Source: GCA-2708415 sp964351905 (lineage in GTDB: Bacteria; Pseudomonadota; Alphaproteobacteria; Micavibrionales; Micavibrionaceae). From it: 64,000 bases of DNA. The translations under genes were made by a program, and so were the position numbers. Location: contig CAYGPG010000006.1 in NCBI GenBank assembly GCA_964351905.1, positions 17,280-81,279 of the forward strand, written 5' to 3'. Within the stretch, counting starts at the first letter, position 1, and each line of letters opens with the position of its first letter. Positions 25,078 through 34,098 of the stretch are shown here, one piece after another. The notes under the pieces were generated by a model, which was not told the DNA's origin, made no database searches, and was given only the letters and a program-made list of their open reading frames with translations.

Positions 25078-25110
25078 GTGCCTACAATTTGTACGGCCTC
25101 TGAAATCTCT

Positions 25111-25154
25111 CACTCCATAAATTTTTGGCATCAACTTTTAAGTTGAACGGAGTG
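25111..25154 (+). promoter_or_regulatory. Hairpin masking the Shine-Dalgarno of the riboswitch-controlled gene
   Basis: CACTCC (25111-25116) can pair with GGAGTG (25149-25154), which carries the GGAG ribosome site. Inside is a perfect TCAACTT-TT-AAGTTGA hairpin (25131-25146). This gives a possible second, translational level of control after the terminator. Confidence 0.4.
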
Positions 25155-25159
25155 TGTGC

Positions 25160-26578
25160 GTGATAAATACAAATTTAGAGAATATAAGACATATTACCAT
25201 TGTTGGGGGTGGTTTTTCTGGAGCCTCAATTTTGGCGCAACAAGTAAGAGAAGTTAAAAAACTGATCGAAAATGGTGAGATCACGACGCCTGTAAAAATC
25301 ACAATCGTCGATCCCTCACAATCCATCGGTCCTGGTCACCCCTATAATCCGCCCTTGGACAGTTATTTATTAAACCAACCGGCCTACGCCATGTCACCGT
25401 TTCCTGATGAGCCCAATCATTTTGTGAATTGGTTAGGTGGTAATACACCTGAAATGGCCAACAGCTTTCAACGCAGAAAAGTTTATGGTCAATATTTAGA
25501 AGAAATATTCAACGATGCTGTTAAAACAGCCAAAGATAAAAATTTTCCTGTTGAAATTGAATGGCGTCAAACAACAGTGACGCAAGCAAATTTTGATAAT
25601 TCTGAATATGTTGTCGTAAAGGCAGAAGATGGTTCCGAATGGAAAAGTGACTGCGTTATAGTCGCCGATGGGCACCATCAAAACGAACTACTTTCTAAGC
25701 TCAAACCTGAATTGCAATATTTTGATACTGTTCTTGATTGCGAAAGATTTACTGAATTAAAAAAACCTCATAACAAAATTTTAATTGTCGGCTCTGGCCA
25801 AGACATGATGGATCGCCTAAGTGACCTACATCATTGTGGTTATAATGGCATCATTGATATTGTCTCGCGAAATGGAGTCCTACCTTGGGTTTTCAAGCCT
25901 TCTTTATATGCACCTGATCGTGACATTCCGCCCTACAGGCTCGCTCACTTTACATCAAACGCCGTCTTAGCACAGCGTGATTTCGAAGGGCTTAATGCGC
26001 TTTGGAATAAGGAATTACTGCATGCCATTGATACAGGCTATGGCTATGGTCATGTTTTAGGGGCGTTTTATAATGATGACGCTCTTCAGAATTTAAAACC
26101 ATTCCATGACAACCCTGGCGCATGGCAGAAACAAATAGATTATATTAGTGCTTTCTACGGCAACCCAACCCCTAAAGAACGACATAAATTACTTGAACCA
26201 TTAATTCAATCAGATCATTTGCATCAAATTTTTTCCAGTGTGTCTGAAAACCAAGTAAAACAAAACGACGATGGTACTTTTGAGGTAAACTTTGCTGATG
26301 GAAGAATAGAAAAATATGATGCCATTATTAACAGCGCTTCCTGCGCCCGATCATTAATAACACGACAGGGTAATATTCGCTCACCCTTAATAGCTTCTTT
26401 CAATGACAAAGGATTAATCAAGTGGGATCAAAACAACGATGGCATTATTGTTGCAGGCCAACAAATTGATTCCCGCTTATTCTATGCGGGTCCCTATAGT
26501 TACCCAGGCAAATGGGGCGTTGAAACATACCGGGTCGGACACCAAAAAATTGCACAGCAATCACTACAAGCCGCGTAA
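25160..26578 (+). CDS. FAD/NAD(P)-binding oxidoreductase-like protein (COG4529-like)
   Basis: About 472 residues from the GTG at 25160, chosen because GGAG (25149-25152) lies 7 nt upstream; a GTG at 25154 would leave only 1 nt. The FAD Rossmann motif is TIVGGGFSGASIL (about residues 12-24). PSQSIGPGHPYN follows, then a second nucleotide-binding GSGQDMMDR (about residues 214-222), as in the FAD-NAD(P)-binding family (Pfam 13454-type). The C-terminal AGPYSYPGKWGVE segment completes the fold. Substrate unknown. It is the first gene behind a SAM-II riboswitch and precedes a CxxC protein by 33 bp. Confidence 0.85.
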   Translation: MINTNLENIRHITIVGGGFSGASILAQQVREVKKLIENGEITTPVKITIVDPSQSIGPGHPYNPPLDSYLLNQPAYAMSPFPDEPNHFVNWLGGNTPEMANSFQRRKVYGQYLEEIFNDAVKTAKDKNFPVEIEWRQTTVTQANFDNSEYVVVKAEDGSEWKSDCVIVADGHHQNELLSKLKPELQYFDTVLDCERFTELKKPHNKILIVGSGQDMMDRLSDLHHCGYNGIIDIVSRNGVLPWVFKPSLYAPDRDIPPYRLAHFTSNAVLAQRDFEGLNALWNKELLHAIDTGYGYGHVLGAFYNDDALQNLKPFHDNPGAWQKQIDYISAFYGNPTPKERHKLLEPLIQSDHLHQIFSSVSENQVKQNDDGTFEVNFADGRIEKYDAIINSASCARSLITRQGNIRSPLIASFNDKGLIKWDQNNDGIIVAGQQIDSRLFYAGPYSYPGKWGVETYRVGHQKIAQQSLQAA

Positions 26579-26611
26579 TAATTTTAATTAAACACAAAGA
26601 AGGAGAAAACT

Positions 26612-26968
26612 ATGTCTAAAATCGAAAAATTTAATGAAGAGCGTACTGCCTATAACAAGGTTCTCGTAAAATATGCAAACAGAAGCCAGAAAACATTCTA
26701 TGGCTTAGACGCAAAAACGTATGAAGCAGGCGGTGCACTTGATAAAAAACAAAAAGAACTTTTAGGCTTTGTCGCTTCCCTCGTTCTACGCTGTGATGAT
26801 TGCATCTTATACCACCTGATTGAATGCCATAAAGCAGGCGTAACTTCCGAAGAACTTACTGAAACAGTATCCATCGGTATGCTCGTTGGTGGTTCAATCA
26901 CTATCCCTCATATCCGCCGCGCCATGGATGTTTGGGATAAAGAACTCGCCGACACAGCAGGACAATAA
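26612..26968 (+). CDS. Carboxymuconolactone decarboxylase/AhpD-family protein
   Basis: A 118-residue protein of the CMD/AhpD fold. The redox motif is RCDDCILYHLIECHKAG (about residues 69-85): CxxC with a following His, as in AhpD-type peroxidase adaptors. A strong AAGGAGA site precedes the ATG. Members either reduce partner peroxiredoxins through the CxxC or act as decarboxylases. Coupled to the FAD protein by position, it suggests an electron-relay pair, but this is inference. A terminator follows at 26989. Confidence 0.9.
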   Translation: MSKIEKFNEERTAYNKVLVKYANRSQKTFYGLDAKTYEAGGALDKKQKELLGFVASLVLRCDDCILYHLIECHKAGVTSEELTETVSIGMLVGGSITIPHIRRAMDVWDKELADTAGQ

Positions 26969-26988
26969 GTCTTGAATTTATAATTCTG

Positions 26989-27019
26989 AAAAGCCGCTTT
27001 TCTTAAGGCGGCTTTTTCT
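26989..27019 (+). terminator. Rho-independent terminator of the riboswitch operon
   Basis: AGCCGC (26992-26997) pairs with GCGGCT (27008-27013), with A-rich 5' and T-rich 3' flanks (CTTTTT and TTTTTCTTT). It marks the end of the two-gene operon before holA. Confidence 0.85.
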
Positions 27020-27032
27020 TTATCTTAAATTT

Positions 27033-28052
27033 ATGAAGTTAACATGGAAACAAATTGACCCTTTTTTAAAATCGCCCGATCGAAAGGCGCGGGTGGTTTT
27101 GGTTTATGGGCCTGACGATGGCCTGATGCGCGAACGCGCCAAAACAATTTCCAAACATATCGTTGAAGACCTCGAAGACCCTTTTAATGTCGTCGCCCTT
27201 ACCACCGAAATTCTTGCCGAAGACCCCGCGCGCCTGTCGGATGAAGCCAACGCCATGTCCATGATGGGCGGCGGTCGCCTCATCAAAATCAGCAACGGCG
27301 CAGATAAATTAACTCCCCTGATCAAAACCTACCTCGAAGACCCCTCACAAGAAAATTTAGTCGTGATCGAAGCAGGAGAATTAGGGACCCGCTCTTCCTT
27401 GCGTCAACTTTGTGAGAAATCAAAAAACGCCGCCGCTCTTCCTTGTTATGTTGAGGATGAACGCGGCATGAGCAATCTCGTACGTGAAAGCTTATCAAAC
27501 GCAGGCTTTCGCATTGATCATGATGCCTTACATTATTTCGCCGCCAACATCATGGGGGATCGCGGGCGCGCCCGAAATCAAATTGAAAAGCTCATTACCT
27601 TTATGGGCAATGATAAAAACAAAATGATCACTATGGATGATGTCATGACAAGTTGTGGTGATACAGGCACCGCAACGTTAGACGAGCTTATTTATGCGGT
27701 CACGGGAGGAAATGCAAAAACCGCGATGGCCGCTTATAATCGTTTAATTGGTGAAGGTGTTGCAGAAATTGTTATTCTTCGTACGTTGCAAAATCATTTT
27801 AGAAGGCTTCATTATACACATAGTCTTATGAGCCAAGGTAACTCCGTCGATCAAGCCATCAAATCGCTACAGCCCCCTTTGTTTTTTAAATTTGTAACGC
27901 CCTTTAAATTACAAATTTCAAAATGGAAAGGTCAAAAATTAGACAGCGTTATGCGAAAATTAACAGAATTAGAAGCTCAAACAAAAATGACAGGGACACC
28001 CGTTCAAACTCTCTGTGCGCAGGCCATTCTCTCCTTAAGCATGATGCGTTAA
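27033..28052 (+). CDS. holA: HolA, DNA polymerase III delta subunit
   Basis: A 339-residue delta subunit of the clamp loader. The degenerate nucleotide-binding start VYGPDDGLMRERAKTI (about residues 24-39) lacks a working P-loop, as expected for delta. The DELIYAVTGGNAKTAM helices and the C-terminal ETQ-rich part are typical. It opens the beta clamp during loading. Starting right after the terminator, it is the downstream remnant of the leuS-lptE-holA synteny. It is convergent with parB. Confidence 0.9.
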   Translation: MKLTWKQIDPFLKSPDRKARVVLVYGPDDGLMRERAKTISKHIVEDLEDPFNVVALTTEILAEDPARLSDEANAMSMMGGGRLIKISNGADKLTPLIKTYLEDPSQENLVVIEAGELGTRSSLRQLCEKSKNAAALPCYVEDERGMSNLVRESLSNAGFRIDHDALHYFAANIMGDRGRARNQIEKLITFMGNDKNKMITMDDVMTSCGDTGTATLDELIYAVTGGNAKTAMAAYNRLIGEGVAEIVILRTLQNHFRRLHYTHSLMSQGNSVDQAIKSLQPPLFFKFVTPFKLQISKWKGQKLDSVMRKLTELEAQTKMTGTPVQTLCAQAILSLSMMR

Positions 28053-28057
28053 TATTT

Positions 28058-29017
28058 CTAATATTTAGGATTTTGCGCTAGGCGTTGTAAAACATCATCA
28101 AGCTGATCTAAATTACTAAAATTAATCGTCATCTTGCCTTTATGCATATCTTTCATATCAATTGAAACATTCATGCCCAGTTGAGTAGAAACCTCTTTTT
28201 CCAAAGCCAGCGTATCGGCATCTTTATCTGAAAAACCAGAATTTGATTTCTTACCATCGCGATGGTGTATCTCGCGCCCCTGCTCTTCTGCTACGAGCAA
28301 TTCTGTCGCACGTACAGAAAGTTTTTCACGAATGACTTTATGCGCCAAATATTCTGGGTTTTGAGCTTTTAAAAGAGCGCGCGCATGACCAGTAGTCAGA
28401 TCATCAGCATCCAACATGAAATGAATAACCTCTGGTAATTCCAAAAGACGCATTGTATTTGTCACATAAGATCGGCTTTTTCCGATCGCTTTGGCAATTT
28501 CACCGTGACCATGACCAAATTCCTCGGCTAAACGCTGATATCCACGCGCTTCTTCTAAAGAATTTAAGTCCCTACGCTGTAAATTTTCGACCAAAGCCAC
28601 CTGAAAGGCTTCATTATCATCCAAATCTTTTACAACAATTGGCACTTCATGTAATTGCGCCTTTTGCGCCGCACGCCAACGGCGCTCACCGGCAATAATT
28701 TCATACATCCCTTTGCGGGTTTTATCGGGACGCACCAATATTGGCTGCAATAATCCATGCTCAACAATAGATGTTGCTAATTCTGTTAAAGCTTCTTCAT
28801 CAAAATTTTGGCGTGGTTGCTTTGGATCGGGGAATATATTTTCAACGCCAATTGTTTTTCTCGAAATATCATTCGACGACGTATTTTCATCATATGTTGG
28901 ATAAACATCTTCTTCTTCATCTCCAAAAAGGGCACCTAGGCCACGGCCTAAACCGCGATCTTTTGGGTTTAATATTTCTTCTTGCTCTTCTTGATTAGCG
29001 CTTGTTTTTTTAATCAT
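28058..29017 (-). CDS. parB: ParB, chromosome partition CTPase/DNA-binding protein
   Basis: A 319-residue ParB. The N-terminal ParB/Srx-like domain begins with GLGRGLGALFG and carries GERRWRAA (CTP-binding motif) around residue 107. The central helix-turn-helix (IAKAIGKSRSYVTNTMRLL, about residues 157-175) binds parS. The C-terminal dimerisation domain ends in LAQNPKY. Partner of ParA 4 bp upstream. Four matching parS sites lie within 4.8 kb. Confidence 0.97.
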   Translation of the reverse strand: MIKKTSANQEEQEEILNPKDRGLGRGLGALFGDEEEDVYPTYDENTSSNDISRKTIGVENIFPDPKQPRQNFDEEALTELATSIVEHGLLQPILVRPDKTRKGMYEIIAGERRWRAAQKAQLHEVPIVVKDLDDNEAFQVALVENLQRRDLNSLEEARGYQRLAEEFGHGHGEIAKAIGKSRSYVTNTMRLLELPEVIHFMLDADDLTTGHARALLKAQNPEYLAHKVIREKLSVRATELLVAEEQGREIHHRDGKKSNSGFSDKDADTLALEKEVSTQLGMNVSIDMKDMHKGKMTINFSNLDQLDDVLQRLAQNPKY

Positions 29018-29020
29018 CGA

Positions 29021-29959
29021 TTAAGCCACTTCATTATTATTATTTTTAAATAGTTGTTTATTACCACTCAATTGTTTTTCACGTTTCAAAATTTCTTTTG
29101 CCAGCGAAATATAAGCACTTGATCCAGGGCATTTCATATCATAAACAATAGCCGGTAATCCATATGATGGCGCCTCTGAAAGCCTTACATTCCGTGGGAT
29201 AACCGTCTTATAGACTGTATCACCAAAATATTCGCGCACATCATTTTCTACGGCTTGTGATAAATTATTACGCTTATCATACATTGTTAAAACAACACCA
29301 TGAATATCAAGATCAGGGTTAAATGTTTTTTGGACGCGTTCAATTGTTTTAACCAAATGGCTTAACCCCTCAAGGGCATAAAACTCACACTGCAATGGAA
29401 CAACTATTGAGTCTGATGCGACCAATGCGTTTAATGTCAACAGACTTAAGGAAGGTGGGCAATCAATAATGACATAGTCATATTTATTTTGTTGGCCACT
29501 ACCATTCTTCATAAGGCCTTCTTTTAATTTAAACTCACGTCTGGGAAGACTAACCAATTCTATTTCTGCGCCTGATAAATGTATTGATGACGGCAAAACA
29601 TCCAACCCTGGAACTTTTGTTTTCTTTACTGTCTCTTCAATACTGGCATCATCGAAAATGATATCGTAAGTGCTCGTTCTTAATCCCGCACGTTTAATAC
29701 CCAACCCCGTACTTGCATTTCCTTGTGGGTCTAAATCAACCAAAAGCACTTTTTGGCCAATGGCGCTCAATGCAGTTGCAAGGTTTACTGACGTTGTGGT
29801 TTTGCCAACACCGCCTTTTTGATTGGCTACGGACAGAATTCTGGGTTTTTTGCTTAATGCTTGCGTCATAATCCCATCCTGTTCTTTATTTATGAATTTT
29901 TTTGATTGCTCCATGGCGCTGTAATTTCCTAAAAAATCTGTAGGGCGCTTTTTAACCAT
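29021..29959 (-). CDS. parA: ParA, chromosome partition ATPase
   Basis: A Walker-type ATPase for chromosome segregation. The deviant Walker A is NQKGGVGKTTT. VIIDCPPSLSLLT is Walker B. The 312-residue frame starts at 29959 with an AAAGGA ribosome site. A later ATG (29867-29869, MTQALSKKPRI) would give 282 residues, closer to family length, with a weaker GGATGGG site. Either is possible. The upstream 30 codons encode a polar stretch. It is followed by parB in one operon after rsmG. Confidence 0.96.
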   Translation of the reverse strand: MVKKRPTDFLGNYSAMEQSKKFINKEQDGIMTQALSKKPRILSVANQKGGVGKTTTSVNLATALSAIGQKVLLVDLDPQGNASTGLGIKRAGLRTSTYDIIFDDASIEETVKKTKVPGLDVLPSSIHLSGAEIELVSLPRREFKLKEGLMKNGSGQQNKYDYVIIDCPPSLSLLTLNALVASDSIVVPLQCEFYALEGLSHLVKTIERVQKTFNPDLDIHGVVLTMYDKRNNLSQAVENDVREYFGDTVYKTVIPRNVRLSEAPSYGLPAIVYDMKCPGSSAYISLAKEILKREKQLSGNKQLFKNNNNEVA

Positions 29960-30039
29960 GGTTTATCCTTTAAATATAACTCAAATATACAAAATAGACA
30001 CGTACAGTCAAGAACAAGATGATTATGACATTACTTTAT

Positions 30040-30636
30040 TCACAACCGCGAAATATCTGTAAAAACTATGATTTTTGAACTTTTACTTGTTTTACTTTGA
30101 TACGTACAGGACTCAAATTTCCAAGAATTCTCTAATTCTTGAATTTCCTCATCTGCGCGCTCACCCTTCATAAAAACAAGCTGTATTCTAGGGTTTTGCT
30201 CAATCCATTTTTTGCAATACTCAAAAAGTGAACTTAAAGATGCTAGCGCGCGTGCCGTTATAATATCGGGAATTTTATGATCATTTAGATCAATATTTTC
30301 AATTCTTTTATTTATGATTTGAACATCGGTAGATGTTTCACGTGAAACATTTTTTAAAAAACTGCATTTTTTTTGATCTGACTCAATTAAATGCACATCA
30401 TAATTACTATTTGAAATCGCCAAAACCAATCCCGGAAACCCTGCGCCCGTTCCAATATCAAACAATATTTGTGGTTTTTCAGGCAAAATGTCCAAAAGTT
30501 GCAAAGAATCCTCGAAGTGACGCTCCCAGGCATTCTCTAATGTATTATTGCTAATCAGGTTAATTTTAAGCTGCCATTTTTGAAGAAGCGCATGATATAT
30601 TTTTAATTTCTCTGCTGTCTCTAACGATACAGACAT
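30040..30636 (-). CDS. rsmG: RsmG (GidB), 16S rRNA m7G527 methyltransferase
   Basis: A 198-residue SAM-dependent methyltransferase for G527 of 16S rRNA. The SAM motif is LFDIGTGAGFPGLVLAI (about residues 58-74). A parS site lies inside, translated as NVSRET (30334-30349). Its ATG overlaps the mnmG stop by one base, so it is coupled to mnmG. Confidence 0.95.
   Translation of the reverse strand: MSVSLETAEKLKIYHALLQKWQLKINLISNNTLENAWERHFEDSLQLLDILPEKPQILFDIGTGAGFPGLVLAISNSNYDVHLIESDQKKCSFLKNVSRETSTDVQIINKRIENIDLNDHKIPDIITARALASLSSLFEYCKKWIEQNPRIQLVFMKGERADEEIQELENSWKFESCTYQSKTSKSSKIIVFTDISRL
30334..30349. promoter_or_regulatory. parS site 1 (in rsmG)
   Basis: Perfect 16-bp palindrome TGTTTCACGTGAAACA, the conserved ParB site of bacterial chromosomes. 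It is read as part of the VSRET codons of rsmG. Confidence 0.95.
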
Positions 30637-32525
30637 TAAGCGGCTCTCTTCTTTACATGGCGTAAAAGGGCAATAACCGCTGCTGGTGTGACGCCCGGAA
30701 TACGCGATGCGGCACCTAAAGTCTCTGGACGAACTTGCTCTAATTTTTGCCGAACTTCGTTTGATAATCCGCCAATTTGGCCGTAATCAACAATAGCAGG
30801 AATTTTAAGCGCTTCATCCTTACGAAAAGCTTCTATTTCTGCCATTTGACGCGCCATAAAGCCAGCATAGAGCGCGTCGATTTCAATTTGCTCTTTAACT
30901 TGCTCTGATACATTTGATATCTCAGGCCAAATTTTTTCAAGATCACCCCATGAAATTTCAGGGTATCGAAGAAGGTCAAAAGCCGTTCTTTGACGCCCAT
31001 CCTGATTAATATTTAATCCCGCCTTTTGTAAATCATTTGGTGATGCCTTAAGTGTCTTTACAATTTGGCGTGCATTTTCTAATTTTTTCTTCTTTTCATT
31101 CCACAATGTTTCACGTGAAACATCTACACATCCTAATTCGATACCTTTATCTGTTAAACGCTGATCCGCATTGTCAGAGCGTAAAATTAAACGATATTCG
31201 GCGCGGCTCGTAAACATTCTGTAAGGCTCAGGCGCCCCACGAGAAATGAGATCATCAATCAAAACACCAATATAAGCTTCCGCACGGTCCAAGGTAAATC
31301 TCTGTGATGTTTCACGTGAAACATCTTGTTTAATCGCTTTTGATTGAAGCGCTGCGTTTAAACCAGCCATCAGACCTTGCGCCCCAGCTTCTTCATATCC
31401 TGTCGTTCCATTAATTTGACCTGCTAGGAAAAATCCACCTAAACGTTTGGATTCTAAGGTGTTTTTAAGATCACGCGGATCGCAATAATCATATTCAATC
31501 GCATAAGCCCACTCAATAACCTTTGCATTCTCAAGACCTTTAATGGTCTTAAGCATTTCTGCTTGAACTTCTATTGGGAGGGCATTAGAGATTCCATTGG
31601 GATATACCGTATGATCATTAAGCCCTTCAGGTTCTAAAAATATCTGATGACGATCTTTATCTGCAAAACGGACAACCTTATCTTCAATTGAAGGACAATA
31701 ACGCGGGCCTTCCCCTTCAATCTGGCCAGAATACATTGGCGCACGATGAAGATTATCTTTTATGATCTGATGCGTTTTTTCATTTGTATATGTAATGTGG
31801 CAATCAATTTGCGGCACCGTAATTTCATCATTTAAATAAGAAAAAGGAATAGGGTTTTCGTCAGGCTTTTGGGACTCCAAGACGTCCCAATCAATAGTGC
31901 GTCCATCAAGGCGTGCAGGCGTTCCTGTTTTTAACCTTTGGAGCGGAAAGCCAAGCTTTTCAAGAGTTAGCGCCAATCCTACTGTTGGCTCTTCCCCTAC
32001 ACGACCAGCTGGAATTTTCTCATCCCCACGGTGAATTAACCCTCGTAGAAATGTTCCTGTCGTTAAAACAATTGCCGATGTTTTTAGATCAAAACCTTTG
32101 TCTGTTTTAAGACCCTTCACTTCGCCATCTTCAATAATAAGATCTTCGGCCGAAGCCTCTATCAAATCTAAATTTTGATATTGCTTTAAGGCGGACTGCA
32201 TCGCTTCTTTATAAAGCTTGCGGTCTGCTTGTGCGCGTGGTCCACGAACCGCAGGGCCTTTTGATGCATTCAGCATTCTAAATTGAATACCTGCCTGATC
32301 AATAACGCGCCCCATTAATCCATCAAGCGCATCAATTTCACGCACCAAATGCCCTTTACCCAAACCACCAATGGCAGGATTACAGGACATGGCTCCAATT
32401 GTTTCAATTTTATGTGTTACAAGCGCTGTTTTTACACCCATACGTGCGGCCGCGGCAGCGGCCTCACAGCCAGCGTGACCGCCACCCACAACAATAACGT
32501 CATAAAATTCCTGAATATCAGACAT
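30636..32525 (-). CDS. mnmG: MnmG (GidA), tRNA uridine 5-carboxymethylaminomethyl modification enzyme
   Basis: A 629-residue FAD enzyme that works with MnmE to make cmnm5U at the wobble position. The FAD motif is VVGGGHAGCEAA (about residues 12-23). ALVTHKIETIGAMSCNPAIG and GLGKGHLVREIDAL follow. The C-terminal segment ends in RHVKKRAA. Two parS sites are in the coding sequence (31106-31121 and 31308-31323). The downstream rsmG overlaps its stop. Confidence 0.97.
   Translation of the reverse strand: MSDIQEFYDVIVVGGGHAGCEAAAAAARMGVKTALVTHKIETIGAMSCNPAIGGLGKGHLVREIDALDGLMGRVIDQAGIQFRMLNASKGPAVRGPRAQADRKLYKEAMQSALKQYQNLDLIEASAEDLIIEDGEVKGLKTDKGFDLKTSAIVLTTGTFLRGLIHRGDEKIPAGRVGEEPTVGLALTLEKLGFPLQRLKTGTPARLDGRTIDWDVLESQKPDENPIPFSYLNDEITVPQIDCHITYTNEKTHQIIKDNLHRAPMYSGQIEGEGPRYCPSIEDKVVRFADKDRHQIFLEPEGLNDHTVYPNGISNALPIEVQAEMLKTIKGLENAKVIEWAYAIEYDYCDPRDLKNTLESKRLGGFFLAGQINGTTGYEEAGAQGLMAGLNAALQSKAIKQDVSRETSQRFTLDRAEAYIGVLIDDLISRGAPEPYRMFTSRAEYRLILRSDNADQRLTDKGIELGCVDVSRETLWNEKKKKLENARQIVKTLKASPNDLQKAGLNINQDGRQRTAFDLLRYPEISWGDLEKIWPEISNVSEQVKEQIEIDALYAGFMARQMAEIEAFRKDEALKIPAIVDYGQIGGLSNEVRQKLEQVRPETLGAASRIPGVTPAAVIALLRHVKKRAA
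31106..31121. promoter_or_regulatory. parS site 2 (in mnmG)
   Basis: Second perfect copy of TGTTTCACGTGAAACA, read as VSRET in mnmG. Confidence 0.95.
31308..31323. promoter_or_regulatory. parS site 3 (in mnmG)
   Basis: Third perfect copy, 202 bp from site 2, also in mnmG and again read as VSRET. Confidence 0.95.
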
Positions 32526-32587
32526 AATGCGGGTTTATACAGAAAATTCAACCAAAACGCGAGTCAATAATGCCCACAAAGACTTTG

Positions 32588-33976
32588 CTACTTTCCGATA
32601 CAAAAATCTTTGAAAATCACATCTAAAAGATCTTCAACATCAATGCGGCCTGTTATTTTACCAAGCGCATTAATCGCAAAGCGGAGCTCTTGCGCAATAA
32701 GTTCAGGCGAAGATTGTTGCATAGATAAATCAAGATACTCCAAACATTGCTCTAATTGCTGGCGATGCCGTTGACGAGTTAAATTAGGTGTTTCACGTGA
32801 AACATTCATCAATTTCTTAACCGTCTGCGCCAATTCCTGAACAAATTCTTCTATACCCTCGCCCGTTTCAATGGAAATAAACATAGGTTCTTTTGAGCCA
32901 GAGGGTAATTGAATATGGTCTTTAGAAGTTAAATCAATTTTATTGATCACAATTATTGAATCTTCATTTACCAAATCTAACGTATTCTGATCTAGCTTTT
33001 CCACCGATCCATCAAACATTAAAATGCGCAAATCCGCTTCTTCTGCTCTTTGAAGGGCGCGCTTGATCCCCTCAGATTCAATGGCTTCTTGCCCCTCATT
33101 GCCAATTTGATCAGGGCGCAGGCCTGCGGTATCCGAAATAATAACAGGATAACCATTAAGGTTTAAATGCGCCTCAATAATATCACGGGTCGTGCCTGCT
33201 TGCTCCGATACAATAGCAATATCGCGTTGTGCGAGCATGTTTACGAGCGATGATTTCCCTGCATTTGGCGCGCCAATAATGGCTATCTGTAAGCCGTTTC
33301 TAAGGCGCTCCCCTTTTCGACCATCATTAAGGTGAAGTGAAATCTCATTGGATAATTTTTGAATAGCGGGAAAGGCTTTTTCTGTTTCACTGTCGGGCAC
33401 ATCCTCATCTGGAAAATCAATGATCGCCTCAATATAGGCGAGTGATTTTGTGAGCGCTTCGGCCCAACCATTATAAAGTGAAGATAATGCGCCGCCCATT
33501 TGGTGAAGGGCTTGTTCTTTTTGTGCCTTGGTTTCTGCATCAATTAAATCTGCGACAGCTTCAGCCGCGGTTAAGTCCATTTTACCATTTTCAAACGCAC
33601 GACGGGTAAATTCACCGTAGTCTGCCATGCGGTGACCGTCAATTTGGCTTAAAACATCCAATATCTCTTCGATCACAGCAGAAGAGCCGTGGCAATGATA
33701 TTCCATAACGTCTTCGCCCGTAAAACTGGCTGGAGATTTAAAGCCAACAATCATCGCCTTATCAATTATCTCAACATTAGAGGCCTTTTTTGAAGATGGA
33801 TTTACCAAAGTCATTAATTTGGTCGTTCGCGCCTTTGGCAAAGATTGGTCCGGTGTTAAAATATCCAACGATTTCCACGCCAAAGGACCAGAAACACGAA
33901 TAATAGACACGCCTGCCTTTCCAGATGCACTGGAGAGAGCATATATCGTATCAATAGCATAGTCATTATTCATCAT
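32588..33976 (-). CDS. mnmE: MnmE, tRNA modification GTPase
   Basis: A 462-residue GTPase partner of MnmG. The N-terminal folate-binding part begins DTIYALSSASGKAGVSIIRV. The G1 motif is GAPNAGKSSLVN, followed by DTAGLR and NKID. The C-terminus ends CIGK, with the catalytic Cys needed in the reaction (FKDFCIGK). parS site 4 lies within (NVSRET). A second in-frame Met at position two may be the true start. Confidence 0.97.
   Translation of the reverse strand: MMNNDYAIDTIYALSSASGKAGVSIIRVSGPLAWKSLDILTPDQSLPKARTTKLMTLVNPSSKKASNVEIIDKAMIVGFKSPASFTGEDVMEYHCHGSSAVIEEILDVLSQIDGHRMADYGEFTRRAFENGKMDLTAAEAVADLIDAETKAQKEQALHQMGGALSSLYNGWAEALTKSLAYIEAIIDFPDEDVPDSETEKAFPAIQKLSNEISLHLNDGRKGERLRNGLQIAIIGAPNAGKSSLVNMLAQRDIAIVSEQAGTTRDIIEAHLNLNGYPVIISDTAGLRPDQIGNEGQEAIESEGIKRALQRAEEADLRILMFDGSVEKLDQNTLDLVNEDSIIVINKIDLTSKDHIQLPSGSKEPMFISIETGEGIEEFVQELAQTVKKLMNVSRETPNLTRQRHRQQLEQCLEYLDLSMQQSSPELIAQELRFAINALGKITGRIDVEDLLDVIFKDFCIGK
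32789..32804. promoter_or_regulatory. parS site 4 (in mnmE)
   Basis: Fourth perfect TGTTTCACGTGAAACA, read as VSRET in mnmE. Confidence 0.95.
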
Positions 33977-34098
33977 GCGGCGAATTTATCCCATAGATTG
34001 CCCATCCGTAAAGGCAAAAGATATTTTGGTAATTTTAAAGGCGCGTGGTAACGTTCACCATAATAAATATAGTAATTGGCGAATACCATATAAATTAA

